DNA from: Melieria omissa
Lineage: Eukaryota > Arthropoda > Insecta > Diptera > Ulidiidae
Length of the DNA stretch: 64,000 nucleotides
Direction: 5' to 3'
Assembly (NCBI GenBank): GCA_963971225.1
Contig: OZ020267.1
Location: forward strand, 99,987,536-100,051,535
Part shown: positions 1 through 12,209 of the stretch, one piece after another
Position numbering within the stretch: position 1 is the stretch's first letter
Layout: each line of letters begins with the position of its first letter
Notes under the pieces: model-generated
What the model was told of the DNA's origin: nothing
Seen by the model: the letters and a program-made list of their open reading frames with translations, nothing else
The model's database searches: none
Program-made: the position numbers and the translations under genes

Positions 1-540
1 CATTAACATAATGAATTACTTAATAATTATTGAATTATTGCCTTAATAATTGACTAGTAATTAAATTAAATAAATGTATTTGAATTGACATGTGAATTAA
101 ATTGCAGCAACGTTTGACATTAGTCGACAAACCAAGCGACCAAACCTAAGCGAATTCTGAAGCACATTAGCCGGTTAATCGGTTAGTCGATCTAATTGTT
201 TGATTATTTAATTGTTTGATTGGAAAAGTCGAAATTGTTATTTATGGTAAATATTTTCGAGTGCAGATGAGTGATCACTCAAATGGCAACTGATCAAATA
301 AAACTTAAGAACTAGAAATGTTTAATGCCCGCTGATTATCCGGCCAGTTGATCAATGAGCAATTCAATTAATTCAAAAACCTTATAGAAAAACTATTCGT
401 AACGAATAAGTAGGTTATTCGATCGATCAATGACATCGAAAATAGTTCAAAATAGTTCATAATTTTAGCAAAATTACTCATGTAACAAAACTAAAAGTGA
501 ATAAAAAAACCTAATGACTATTAATAAAAAAAATTGAAAC
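1..540. other. AT-rich flank resembling the 3' flank of the lyase-like gene
   Basis: No gene is seen here. Parts of this stretch resemble 2830-3160, downstream of the lyase-like gene, in the same order. Examples are a GAGTGCAGATGAGTGATCA / GAGCGCAGATCAGCTGATCA pair, and AAATTACTCA(TG)TAACAAAACTA followed by TAATGACTAT / TGATGACTGT. The simplest reading is that this is the 3' flank of a tandem paralogue lying just outside the window (inference). Confidence 0.45.
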
Positions 541-601
541 CTATCCAATTGAATTAGTTCGAATGAATGATGCTTCACATTACTTAATGTCCGACCGAAT
601 A

Positions 602-706
602 TTCGGTTTCGGCCAAAAAATACCCGAACGGCCGAAACCGAAACTTTCTACAATATTTGTTACATTTTATTGTGTAGTATATCTCACTACAGAATAAAAT
701 GTAACA
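602..706. repeat. Two adjacent hairpins
   Basis: A perfect 13-bp inverted repeat (TTCGGTTTCGGCC at 602-614, complement at 630-642, 15-nt loop) is followed by a second stem. That one pairs 658-677 (TGTTACATTTTATTGTGTAG) with 687-706 around a 9-nt loop, with one mismatch. It may be the remnant of a fold-back or MITE element; no target duplication was recognised. Confidence 0.6.
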
Positions 707-710
707 GGTA

Positions 711-1629
711 ATGAAAGGATGAGAAGGAGAATTTAGATGCCACCAATGTAAAGAAACTTCTTTTTTTAGAATATATTAAATTATTTAATTTTGAATATTA
801 GCCAGTAAGGTACGAAAAGACTTAAGTCTAGTTGCGGCTCATTAACAAACAGTTTAGACTGTTGACCGGCCGATAGTTCTTGTCGGTCTATGTTCCATAA
901 AGTTTTACATTCATTAATGCCTTCTGATTGGTCAAACGACAACCAATTTAAGTGCTACATAGGAATAAAGTGGTCGAACCAGCTCTGGCTAGTGAGTCAT
1001 ATTGTTCGTGATCTTTGCAATTTTGCCTGCTCAAGTAATCTAAAGACCTTCACTAGACTACTCAAAAACTGTACTGTTCACTTTTTTAAAAACTGTACAC
1101 ATGTACCATGCTTCAACACGTTATTACAGGGAAAAGACGGCAGCATTATAAAATGGTCTCACTGTGGACACTATCCCCAGCATCTATCACTTTGGTTCCG
1201 GGTAATTTCCCATAAAATCTTCCTTCTAAACATTGTCTCCTAACAATTGTATTTCACCCCCCCCCCGCCCACTGTGTGCATGCCCTCCTCTTCAAACTGT
1301 CCCATCACACATCGGGAACCCAATGAATTCTTGCCTTTACTGATACCTTCTCTCCTCTCTCGATGTCCTAACTGTCTTGTCGACAAGCACCAGAGACTCC
1401 GCCACATATAACACCTAAAACAATCGGGCGATCGCCCTTTTCTACAACAAAATCTGAAAGTATATCGGCAAGTGCACAATCTACACTACAAATTAATTCG
1501 TATTATTGAAGATCGACAGTGCGTGGCTTTTGTGTGTTGCACATTTAAGTAGACATTGAATTTAGATAATTAAAAAACATCAATAAAAAGACATTTTCTC
1601 AAGAATCAGGACTTACTCGCAAGAATATC
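711..1629. other. Intergenic, no gene recognised
   Basis: One 117-codon open frame (890-1243, +) has no recognisable domain and no splice or codon support. A C-rich run lies at 1257-1267. The stretch directly upstream of 1630 should hold the promoter and 5' UTR of the lyase-like gene, but no TATA box or clear initiator stands out. Confidence 0.4.
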
Positions 1630-2717
1630 ATGGCTGGTCTACTAAACAAGATGAGTAGCGCGGAGTCGTTAAAGGGTTTGCTGGCGCCAGTTTTTACCTG
1701 TTTCAATCAGTAATTATTTTTACATTTCACACCAACATTGGACTAATACATTTTATCGGCACTGTCTCGTCCAACAGGAACGGCTTCTTGGAACTGGATT
1801 ATGTGGAGGATTACGCCAAATGGCTGCAGGAACATCACATTAAAGGCGTTGTGGGTATGCAATGTTTGATAATGTTTGACATTTTGCAGTCGCCCCGCTA
1901 ACAGGCGCCTTCGTGCCACAGTGAACAGCATCGCCGGCGAGGGTCCGGCATTGGGAGTGCAGGAGCGCAAGAGGAACGCCGAAGCATGGTGTCGCGCCTG
2001 CAACAAGCTCGGCCTGCAGATGTTGCTGCAAGTGGGCGGCGCTCCCATGCCCGATGTGCTCGAACTGGCCGATCACGCCAACAAGCTGAACGTACAGGGT
2101 GTTGTGCTTTTACCCGAACTGTTCTACAAGCCGCGTCACTTGGACCAGCTGGTGGGCTATTGCAAGATCGTCGCCAAGCAGTGCAGCTCGCGTCCGTTCC
2201 TCTACTATCACATTCCGCGTTATACGGGCGTTGACTGTAAGTCTCTGAATGCGTCTTGTCAGTTAGCCCGGTCACAACTCTATTGTGCGCCTCTTACGTA
2301 GTCGATATGTCAGAGTTTTGCCAGAAGGCCGAAGACATCATTCCGAACTTCCTGGGCCTGATCTATGACAGCATGGACTTGGATATGGGCTCCAAGTGCC
2401 TGAGCAAGGGACGTGTCGTGCTACTGGGTGACGGCAAATTGCTGGCAAGCAGCATTATGCTCGGCTTCGAATCGACCATTCCGATCTCGGCCAACATTCT
2501 GCCCGACATGCTGCACGATATATTCAACTGCATGAAGGAGGGCCAATTGGAAGTTGCCAAGCAACATCAGAAGCGGTTGATCACATTGATACGTTTTCAT
2601 TCTAGCAACATTTCGATGGAGGGTTATGTGGGCATCATGAAGAATTGGTTCAACGAGGAGATGGAAGGAGAAAATGGTGCAGGATTCTCGGCTGGATTGG
2701 CGCGAAAGTTCTTCTGA
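1630..2717 (+). CDS. N-acetylneuraminate lyase-family protein, probable pseudoenzyme
   Basis: Four exons join in frame: 1630-1709, 1778-1854, 1922-2236 and 2302-2717 (888 nt, 295 aa). The introns are 68, 67 and 65 bp, all GT/AG. Family members are (beta/alpha)8-barrel aldolases that cleave sialic acid to pyruvate and N-acetylmannosamine through a Schiff-base lysine; vertebrate NPL is about 320 aa. The family pattern is clear: GLLAPVFTCFNQNG at the start, VNSIAGEGPALGVQERKRNA (residues 53 on) where NPL has VNGTTGEG..L...ER, LYYHIP (146-151) and YTGVD. The key chemistry looks lost. Residue 178, in FLGLIYDS, is Ile where NPL has the catalytic Lys (GLKFSD), and the Thr-Thr of GTTGE that binds the carboxylate is Ile-Ala. 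The barrel tyrosines remain. Possible ATTAAA signals lie at 2798 and 2815. It may be a scaffold or binding protein; the fold is near certain and the function unknown. Confidence 0.88.
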
Positions 2718-3962
2718 TTGGCTGGCCATCACTTATTTATGATTTTGATGAATTATTTATAAATTTACTTAATAGTTGACAAATTGTAACAATACAATTA
2801 AATATGAATTGCGAATTAAACACATTTGACATTTGATTTTACCCAGCCGGGTAATAGTTTAGCCAGTTAATTAATGCGTATTATTGCGTAAAGCGATTAA
2901 AAAAGTGGAATTAACTGTTAAATTATATATCGTAAGTATTTCTGAGCGCAGATCAGCTGATCAATCAATCAATGGACAATTGATAATTTTTTTTAATTAA
3001 TAATAATTTAATAATTAATGGTTAATGCACCAGTCAAAAATTTAGTTTAAATAACATTGATTAGTCAAATTACTCAGTAACAAAACTATTCTTAAACAAA
3101 GAGAAGCTGATGACTGTCAAAAAACAACAATTAAAATTTAATAGATCATCAATTATGACTAAACACATAATTTGCCTAATTTAAAATTGAATCTAAAATT
3201 GTTTGACATTTTAACTTCTGTTAGATGATATCCGTAATCAACACCAAATGAGCCGTTTTTAACCAATGAGCGTTATGAACCTTCACCATGTCACATTAAA
3301 TGAAATTCATTTCTACACAACACCACCTCACTTTTACAATTTCCTGCGTTTTATTAAAATAGTTCCATTTCAATAAATATTCATAATGCGTGTTTAGAAT
3401 GCAATCTTATGTTCTCAAAAAATATATATTAATCAAATAAAAAACATTTCAATATTCTTGAATAATGTTTAAAATGATTTTGGTTTTTTCTGTTTGTTAT
3501 TTTGTTGCTATGTGATTAAACATGTAAATGTAAATATATTATAGTAAATGCCAATGAGTAAATAAACTAAATGAATAATGGAATTGGTGGAAATACAAAA
3601 TACATGCACAGGATATACAAGAATAAAAGAAAACCAAATGCAACATGTTCATTTCATTTTTGATACAATTTGCTTTCGCACACTGCGCCAATCAAGTAAA
3701 TATCAGACACAACCCAAGTACAGCAAAATACAGCGCATGTGAATGTCGATGAAAGTGGCAGTGATGACAAATTGAATTGAAGCCAAACTACGTACGTATC
3801 GTGGTCGCTTAGCCTTGTATGGGTAATCAAATTATCAGCTGCCGTGCATGCCGCCACTCTCGTTGGTTTCAATTGCATTCGCTGCTGTCGATTCGATTGT
3901 CGATTGTCTGCGCACATTTGCTGCTTTTACTGCCACTTCTGTTGCATACCGCATCGTGCCAC
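2718..3962. other. Convergent intergenic region with both 3' UTRs
   Basis: This is the tail-to-tail space between the lyase-like gene (+) and Pen (-). The left part (about 2830-3160) is related to window positions 1-540. The right part should be the Pen 3' UTR. No coding potential is seen. Confidence 0.5.
3350..3355 (-). terminator. Candidate Pen polyadenylation signal
   Basis: This is an AATAAA hexamer on the - strand (TTTATT on +) about 610 nt past the Pen stop codon, and the first canonical signal found downstream. It is followed on the - strand by a GT-rich stretch. The assignment is by position only. Confidence 0.4.
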
Positions 3963-6900
3963 TTAAAATGTGAAACCACCTTCGGGTGCTTTCGATTGAG
4001 TGGCATTAAATTCGAGCGCTCCGTTAACTTCCTGTGGCGCCAATTCCGCCTCAGCATCGTCGCCGCTACTAAAGTACTTATCGACCAATGCGTAGGCCTT
4101 CTTGTACACCTCCTCGTTTTCGTGTTGTTGCAGATTCTCCAATTTGTCCAGGCCGCCCATTTCCTCAACCATAAGACAGAGATTCTCAGTGCCGCCCAGC
4201 TTTTCCGCGAGTGCAAACAAATTGGCCAGACCGGTGAGCACAACCTTCACGGTGCGCGGATCCTTGGCGTCCAGCAAATCACAGAATGGCTTCAATATTT
4301 GATACTTTTCGATCAGATCGACTATCTGCTCGGGTGTGCCGCTCGTGGTGGTATTGGTGACGGCCCAAGCGGCCTCCTTTTGCGACTTGAAATCACCCTT
4401 CTCGAGCACTTTGCGTATCTGGGTGAAGATATCTGTACAGTAAAACAGTAAAAGAAATTGCAAAGAAAGCTATTTAGTTTAGTTTAGCTTAAAGTTGAAC
4501 TAATAAAAGAACAATTGAGTGATTATTATTAGATAGTTAAATCAAACTACACGTTTTTAGTTTGATTTAACTATATTTAACTATTTAACTATCACTTTTG
4601 GAAATTTACTCAAATGGACTCTCAGAAATGGTAAAAAACCTCGATCTTATTTTATTTTTTCTGTCTGCTAAATCGAAGAAATGTACTCAAACTGTAGACA
4701 CTCAGAAATTGTAAAATAAACCCTAGTTCATTTTATTTTGTTCTGCCTATCCTTCAAAAGTCACAAAAAATCCTAAGAATTGCACTTTACGTCTGCTGTC
4801 AACTACTGCAAACTTGACACCAGTTGTGCTATTTTAATGCTTTTAACTCTTTGCATTTGCGCTCACAACGCGAAAGTCACATTTGCATATACAAATATTT
4901 GGCCAACTAAACAGATGCCTTAAATATTTGCGTCATAACAATTAAATCAGTTAATGAAATTCAGCCCTCTCCTGCGAAGCGTCCAGAACTTTCGCTCTGC
5001 GCAGCCACCATCTCACCTGCATCGATAACCGCCTGAATCTGCTTCTGATTTCCGGCCGTTATGTTGCTCACCGTCCAGGCAGCCTCCTTCACAATGTTGC
5101 CCTTCGAGTGCTGCAGCAAAGCACCCAATTTCGGTAAGCCACCAGCGGCAATAACGGCATCAGTCTGCGAAGAGCGTACAAAATATAAAAATTATAAAGC
5201 GTGGCAAAAATGTGTACAGTATAAATATAAAAATAAATACGCAAACGTTTTAGCAGCAAAACATGCAAATGAAATTTTGCCTAAAGAAAATTTATTTTGC
5301 CTCGAAAAGAAGCCAAAAGAAAAATTAAAGATTAAAAAAAGTGGAAATATACAGCAGGCTGAAAAGCATCAGGATGGACACACACACACACAAATAAAGT
5401 AAAACAAAATCCCAATTCGCGAGGCGCTTGAGTAATTTTTGCAAATTGAAAGCCAAAAGTGGCGAACAGACCAGACGCGACACTACGCGGATGTAGCCAA
5501 ATGAAAAGCCAGCAGTGAGTGAATAAGTGAGTGAGTGGGGCCAAAGTGCTACTCGACTCGGCTAGAAATTGCAAATATAAAGGAATTTCCATTGCAAATA
5601 AACTGTTATTGGTAGTGGTGGTGTGAGGATTTTAGCGCCAACACAACACGCAAAGCGAAGAATTGACACAACACTGGCTGCAAAGGTGGACGCCAGGACG
5701 ACAGTAAGCGCGCCGGTGTTGACTAGCGGCAATCGTAGCAGAAGATTAGCCGAAATGTAGAAAACTAAAATAAAAACAATAAAAGCAAATTAATAAATTT
5801 CAAACGGTCCAAAACGACTTTGGAGTTCACTGCACGGGCGGCTGACTAGCAACTAAAAGGATTTTCACATGCAGCGATAATCAGTGACTGGTCAGACATG
5901 CAGACAAGTATGTAAAAAATTCGAACAAGGCAGTCAGATAAAGATGGTCACACAGATAAGAGAGGTTACCAGACAGACATAGGTAAGGTAGACAGACAGA
6001 GAAAAGGTAACCAAACAGAAAGGGCCAAGGTAACCAAACAGAAAGGGCCAAGGTAACCAGACAGACATAGGTAAGTTAGACAGAGAAAAGATAAATAGAC
6101 AGACAAACAGAAGGTAACCATAAGGACAGAGATAAGGTAATCAGACAAACAGAGAGAAGGTAGACAGACAGAAAAAAGGTACACAGACAGAAAAAAGGTA
6201 GACAGACAGATAAAAGGTAAACAGACAGATTAACATAGAGAAGGTAGACAGACAGAGAGACGGTAGATAAAAGATAACCAGACAGAAGCAGAGAAGGTAA
6301 TCAGACAGTCAGGGCAGAGGTAGACTAGCAGAGAGAAGACAAAGTAAAAGAAATCAATTCAATAAACAGAGCAATACAATCAGACAGACATAAAAATACA
6401 CATCAATCGCAATCAGACCGATTGAAAAAAATCCAACGCTGATCTTACGAGGCTAATTCACTCGCGCTATCGGAATTTGTTATACTTCTAAGAATGCAGA
6501 CCACAAATGTAAACAATTTTCTATATCGTACACTCCCCACATATTGCACCCTGAAACGCACATAGCCCGGCAATCCGGTGCAGCGCATCACAAGACAAAA
6601 TGAAATGATAAAATATAAAAAAACAACAATACAAATGCAGCTGTGAAGCTGCTTAAGCACTCATTGCGCGCGTTGCGACACAGCCAAAATAGACACCACA
6701 ATGCGTCACGCTCCCATACCCCACACCGCCGCCTCCCACAACACAGACTCTACTATCAACGTGCTAATCCTGGAATCCCTTGAAAATTCGTAAATATTCA
6801 TTTTCCATTTTGTGAAATGTGGGGATTATGCAGCAGCAGCAACAACAGCCACGCTGTGCTGCGCCACTGTCTGTTACCACTTCTCTCCTTCCCTTCATTG

Positions 6901-8587
6901 TGTCGGTCTGTTGCGGATCTGTGTCAAGTAATCGACGCCAGATTTGGATTCATATGCAAATTTACACGTAGTAATGCAAAGTGCGAAAGCAGAGTGCGGC
7001 CTAGTTGGGCTAATGGTATGGGCCAGCTGTGTGGACCGAGTAGCTGGCGGTTGAGCTCGCACACCATGCAGACGTCTGTTTGCGCAGTTGCAGTCATGGA
7101 ACGGTAACGAAAGCTGACGCTTTTGTATGAAAGCAGATTAAGAGTAAAACGCATTATTTATATGCGCTGTCGAAAAGAATGGCAACTTAGTACTGTGTGC
7201 AGGACCTTAAGGTGTGAAACGCATAGCCATTGTGAGATTCAGCATTATACGGGAACATTTAAAATGCTCAAACAACTTGTATAGTATTGATTTGTTCTTT
7301 TTTCGCAGAGTTTCTGCATCACTATCTAAATGTTCAGTAATTGCATCAAAATTGCCCAGACTTCATTCATTTTACGCTCACCCACCTGCTGATCTGTGCC
7401 GGTCACAATGTTGCCAACACTGCGCAATGCTGGCACAATAATCGACGGCTCCTCGGTGCTCAGCAACGTCACCAAGCGCGACACTGCGCCCGTGTCGACC
7501 ACTGCCTGGATTTTATTGTTCTCATCGTCGGTCACGTAGGACAGCGCCCAACAGGCATCGGCCAGCACTTGTATATCATTGCCACCCAATAGCTGCGACA
7601 GCAAGGGCAGCAGGCGCGTAATCTCCTCAAACGGCGGCGACGGATTCTTATTGCGGCACAAATTCGACATTAGCCAGACGATGTTGCGCAGAAACGACAG
7701 TGGCGTCTCGTTGTTGATCAGCGTCAATATGCCATCGACCACATGGTTCTGTATGACAATGTCACGTGCCGCGGCTCCGTCACCGGCAATGTTGCCCAGT
7801 GCCCAGACTGCCTGTTCGGCCAGATTTATAGACTTTGATTGAAGCAGAGAAATGAAATGCGGCACGGCATTGTGCTCGATAACGCAGCGTGTTTGCTCCG
7901 AAGTGCCAGAAGCAATGTTGGTCAGTGCCCAGGCTGCCTCGAATTGTAGCAATGGGCTGCAAGTAAAAGTGAAATAAACACCAAAAAACAATAACAATGC
8001 CAATATGTATAACAATGGTGGAGGAATGGAATTTCTGCAGTCTGACTCACTTGTCGAACTTCTGCAAAAAACGTATGCAAATGGGCACAATACCATGACC
8101 AATCATCAAATCAATGGGAGGATTACGTTCGCGACTCAGCATTTTGCGCGCTGCCTGCATGCCGGCAAACTGTCGTTCCGCATCTTGGCTATTCATCGAG
8201 TTGACAATCTCATCAACCGACAGCTGTACCGGTGACTGACCATTGGACTCCTTCAGCGGCGACGTGAGGTCCTCTTCGTTGATGTTGCGACGCTTGAAGA
8301 GTTGATCTTCCTTTTTGGACTTGCGCAGCTCAACGGTAACCTCATGTCGGCGCATGCGCGACTCCTAAATAACGGGAGATGGGAATGTGAATGTTTTAAA
8401 ATCAAATAATGTAACTAAATTAAAAACATTTTGATTTTATATGAAAACTGGACATAAAATTGCCAGAAATATTGGGTGTCAAGCTGATTTTTTGAAGTTT
8501 GGATCATTTACTTAACGAGACACTGACCTGTGTGTTGATGGAATTGCTTTTGTAGGCTCCTTGACGAGTCGAGTCCGGTTTACTCAT
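3963..8587 (-). CDS. Pen: Importin subunit alpha, Pendulin (importin alpha-2) type
   Basis: The nuclear import adaptor binds classical nuclear localisation signals and joins importin beta through its N-terminal IBB domain. Five coding exons, in - strand order, are 8587-8528, 8364-8051, 7956-7386, 5164-5017 and 4432-3963; they total 1563 nt in frame (520 aa; Drosophila Pen is about 522). Introns are 163, 94, 2221 and 584 bp, all GT/AG. Visible parts are the basic IBB (about 20-65, with [18 protein letters not shown]) and ten Armadillo-type repeats with the W-x-x-x-N ladder (WALTN, WALGN, WLMSN, WTVSN, WAVTN) that forms the NLS groove. The sixth repeat has RSVGN instead of Trp, as is usual. An acidic tail ends in GALEFNATQ...GGFTF, the Pen signature. 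A good acceptor at 8638 just 5' of the ATG (TTTTCAG, exon from 8637) suggests a further 5' UTR intron. The large third intron holds GACA-rich tandem repeats. Identity is very secure. Confidence 0.97.
5885..6390. repeat. Degenerate GACAGACAGA-AAGGTAACCA tandem repeat
   Basis: It lies inside the third coding intron of Pen. Imperfect units of about 20-30 bp alternate a (GACA)n core with AAGGTAACCA or AAGGTAGACA. On the - strand the units read TGTCTGTC-rich, so this is a pyrimidine-rich tract in the Pen pre-mRNA. The rest of the intron shows no gene. Confidence 0.85.
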
Positions 8588-10547
8588 TTTCAATTGATGA
8601 TGTATGAACGGATGTAAACGAAAAAAGTGGGCCAAAGCTGAAAATAAATATTTTTGTATTGAAATATTTGCAATATTTTCGGTATAATTTAAATTAATGA
8701 ACTGTTTCTAGTTGCTCTTCAGCCAAAGATCGCTGCCTCATGTTTTAAAATTGCAAAGAAACAGTAACGATTTAGGATGCACTGGCTATCTAGAAAAATC
8801 GTTACTAGCCAACCTGGTTTAATGGCAACTCAACACTGCAATGACAAATGTTTCATATTGAGATCAATTGGACTTGGATCGAGTGGCTTCCACGCAAAAT
8901 AGTCTTCATCAATGACTGGTTACTGGTCTTCATTGTATCGCTCGCATTCCTCATGGAAGTCTGATTCTGAAATATGCACTTCACACCACCTTTGTCCTTG
9001 AATCGGCAAAAGGACAGCGCGCTTGCAGGTACGTGCAATCGGCAGCTGCAGGTAACAAGTACAGCATTCTAGAAACCACGCGCCCCGCATGTGGTTGACC
9101 TTAGAACACCACCAAATCAACTGGGAATGCCTGAAATTCACATTTTTCCAATTTTAAAATTATATTCACCTTTGTTGCTCTGCAAATATGCTTAAATTCT
9201 ACTGCAACTGCTCACACCGCAGATCCTTCAGAGATCTTTTCTTTCTTTTTTTATTGACCGTAGAAATGCCTAATTCAACCGTTTATTCACTAAACTGATA
9301 CTACAAACACGCGTTGCTTGTTTAGTTTTTCATAAAAATTCAACTTAAAAAAAATTCGCATGCAAAATAAAATTAAAAACCACAAACTAAAATTCTTTTC
9401 ACACGAAAATCGAAGACAAAGATTTGATACTTCGACCGCTGGCTGCTGCAAAAATGCCGTTTGAAAATTTTCAAATTTCCAGTTTCTCCTCTCAGCAGCT
9501 GCAGTGGAGACTTTGACGCATGTGCTTTTTGTTTTTGTATACAATCGAGCCAGCGACAGTAGAAGTAATGGAAAAAGGCGCAAAAGCATGCGATCGCTTT
9601 GACTCCAATCAGCGAGAAAGAAATGACCCGCATTAAGCATTTAGAACGCTGTTGCTTTTTCGCTTACACTGATGGGGTTTCGGTATAATTCAAGTGTTGC
9701 AGTTTTTGTATTATAGCGGCTTATGGATGAAATAATGCGAGAGCTACAGTTTGCTCTTTTGTGCACACACATATTTGAGGGAACGAAAGCGCCAAAGATT
9801 TGGAGTGTTTGAGCTGCGCAAGAATGGTGTAAATGTTTAAGACAGGGTTGTATTTGGACGTAGTTACATGAAGCAAATATTTAAATGATATTTTTAATAA
9901 AAAAAATATTTTTATATTTATAATGTTATTAATAAAACTGACAAGACACACATGTATGCTTGTAAAAAAAATGTTTTTCTGTGTACAATTCAGCTGTGAC
10001 TTGGGAATTATTTAAATAAAGAATAACCGTTACTCTTAATGCAGCCGAAGCTAAAGAAAATACTGTTGCCTTATCAAGGCCGATACTAATGCCACATGAT
10101 GATTGCCCAAAGCTGATGTAGCCGAAGCTGAAATCGAAACTTATTAGGAAATAAAAAGGAAATTAAGCATTTTTCGGTCATATAAACATTTAACCCATCG
10201 GCATTACTTTAGCTACTGAGAGCATGTACTTTAAAGTATACGTCATGGACATCTAAGCGGTAACTTATATAATTATCTGGGCATGGCAAGCATTGCGCCA
10301 TTAGAGAATATCGCCAAATGTATTCGAAACTTTGTACTGAATAGAGAATGACCAAAGCCTTGACTTATTCATTGGGTATTACAATGGGTTTAGAGGCTTC
10401 CGACCAATCGGTAAGCTACCTGACAAAAGATGTAATTATTTTGTGGCCGATATTAGCTCCTACCAATTATAGTGCCGATTATTCGATAGGACCACCATTT
10501 AGGGGTGTTGGTTCACTGGAAAATTTCTATAATTGTTTTTTTTTTTA
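8588..10547. other. Upstream region of Pen, no other gene recognised
   Basis: The Pen 5' UTR begins at 8588. An intron acceptor at 8638 implies an untranslated first exon further right. One possible donor (AAAG|GTGAAT) lies near 9170 on the - strand, before AT-rich DNA. A short - strand frame at 8920-9141 contains spaced Cys/His residues but matches no family I can name. Simple AT-rich sequence follows. Confidence 0.35.
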
Positions 10548-10589
10548 ATTTCAATTTAATTTTTTTATTTTTAATTTTAAAAGTTTTGA

Positions 10590-11170
10590 ATAACTTTGTA
10601 ACTACAGGCTACACATCAATGACATTTGGTACAAACTTACAATTAAGTTGTACCCTTCCAAAGGGGGACTGGGATGGGCATTTGGCAAATGGGCACCGTC
10701 CACACAAAACAAATTTTTAGTATAAAATAGCTTTGGAATTATTAGTAGAACAGCATTGAAATTGTGCATACCGTCGTCTCATAGATATGTCAGTCTACTG
10801 GTAAACTTTTATAAGTGTAGGACAAGGAGTGTGGCACATTTTTTGTGACTCAAATTTTCCGCGTAACTTTGGAGCTGTAAGTCGCACATCAATAAAACTG
10901 GGTCGCACTCTTCGACTGGGAGAATGGATTGGGCAGTGCATAAAATAGGCGTGGCACCGCCCATAAAATTCAAGTTTATAACAACTTAATAGTATTCCCT
11001 GACTGACTGACTGATGGACTCACTGATTTATCACCGCCCAGCCCAAACTGCTAAAGTTATAAACATGATATTTGAACTGTAGGTATATTTAGGAAAATTA
11101 AGACGGAATTTTTTGAAATTCGAGGGCAAAATATAGGGGCAAAATATGAGTTGAACTTGATTTATTGGGC
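10590..11170. repeat. Dispersed non-coding repeat (first copy)
   Basis: Two related modules share ACTGGGA...GGCA...ACCGCCCA/ACCGTCCA motifs (about 10660-10700 and 10915-10965). They are followed by a (CTGA)n run, then TTTATCACCGCCCAGCCCAAA (11025-11045) and a tract with ATGATATTTGAACTGTAGG (11066-11084). The last module recurs in degraded form at 13410-13600, so this is an interspersed repeat family. No coding capacity or ends were identified. Confidence 0.5.
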
Positions 11171-11519
11171 CAATTAACTTCAATCTCTCGTTCAACGCTG
11201 CAAGGCTCTGCTGGTAATTTATAAAACTATGTAGTAAAATTTAACTGAAATACTGACAAATTTGTAAATTTTGTTCAAAGCACATCGACAAGTAAGGACA
11301 ACGCCAACAAAAGCATTTGCTTTGAAGTAGTGGTGCCAGTTGATTTGGTTTTGTTGCCTATGAAATAAAAAAAATTCTAAAGCTAGCGACAGCAACAATT
11401 GTGGTCGCGTGTACTCGTCAAAATAATCATTTATTTAAGAATGTTCTGATTCTATAGTTTGACAGATGCAGTCGTTTCGCTGACGTCGGCAAAGTATTCG
11501 GGTTATTAGAATACAAGTA

Positions 11520-11731
11520 CAGGTCTCCCTTTGCCCTTTTAAATAAAGTATGAATTTAGATTTTGAGTTGGAATGTACATACTTCTTTAATTTAGTACCT
11601 ATTTTATTTTGGAAAAAGCTTATTGGAACATAACTCTAAAATTTATATGAAAGTTAAGTCTTCTATAACGCGAATCACATAACGCGGAATTTTCCTGGAA
11701 CGTAACCACCACGTTATACCAGGGAGACCTG
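11520..11731. mobile_element. Short TIR element (MITE) with TA duplication
   Basis: This 212-bp element has an 11-bp perfect terminal inverted repeat CAGGTCTCCCT (11520-11530 and 11721-11731). TA dinucleotides flank it (11518-11519 and 11732-11733), as for Tc1/mariner/pogo insertions. The interior is AT-rich and carries ATAACGCG motifs near the right end. It has no coding capacity. Confidence 0.8.
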
Positions 11732-11779
11732 TACAACACTGCAACTCATGTCAAAATAGTTGGAATTCCAAAATATATA

Positions 11780-12008
11780 CAGTCGTGTCTGGGTATAGTG
11801 AACACCTCGATATAGTGGACACCCAAATTTTGACAGCCACTAAATGTTGAAAAAAATTTTGAAAGCAATTTCAAGAAAAAAATAAAACGTGTATTTTGAG
11901 CAAATCAAACGAGTTTTTGAACAAAAATGTTAACGTTGATATAGTGAACAACCTGAATACTGTGAACAGGCCTTGCAATAATTAGTTCACTATATCCAGA
12001 CACGACTG
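11780..12008. mobile_element. Pogo/Tigger-like MITE with TA duplication
   Basis: This 229-bp element has nearly perfect 24-bp terminal inverted repeats beginning CAGTCGTGTCTGG (11780-11803 and 11985-12008). TA flanks it on both sides (11778-11779, 12009-12010). The interior repeats an ATATAGTGAAC/GGAC motif. It lies only 48 bp right of another TA-flanked MITE. Confidence 0.85.
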
Positions 12009-12049
12009 TAATATTAAAATTTTTGGCATAATAAATTCGACATTTTCGC

Positions 12050-12200
12050 AAATTTAAAACCGCATCGAAAAAAATTTTCAAATATTGAAATAAAACTTTC
12101 CAAAATATATATTAAATTTTTTTCAAAATAAATTTGCCACTTCTGTAAATTTAAAACCGCATCGAAAAAAAATGTTCAAATATTGAAATACAAATCTGCT
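12050..12200. repeat. Tandem duplication of a ~96-bp unit
   Basis: The block TTTAAAACCGCATCGAAAAA...TTCAAATATTGAAATA occurs at about 12052-12100 and again at about 12148-12195 with few differences. It is AT-rich with no coding content. Confidence 0.75.
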
Positions 12201-12209
12201 AAAAAAATC

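Noticed and set aside
890..1243. 117-codon + strand frame
   Set aside because: No recognisable motif and no conservation cue; AT-rich DNA often gives frames of this size.
8920..9141. Short - strand frame with spaced Cys/His, like a zinc-finger or THAP fragment
   Set aside because: The residue spacing fits no finger family, no exon borders are convincing, and it lies where a Pen 5' UTR intron is expected.
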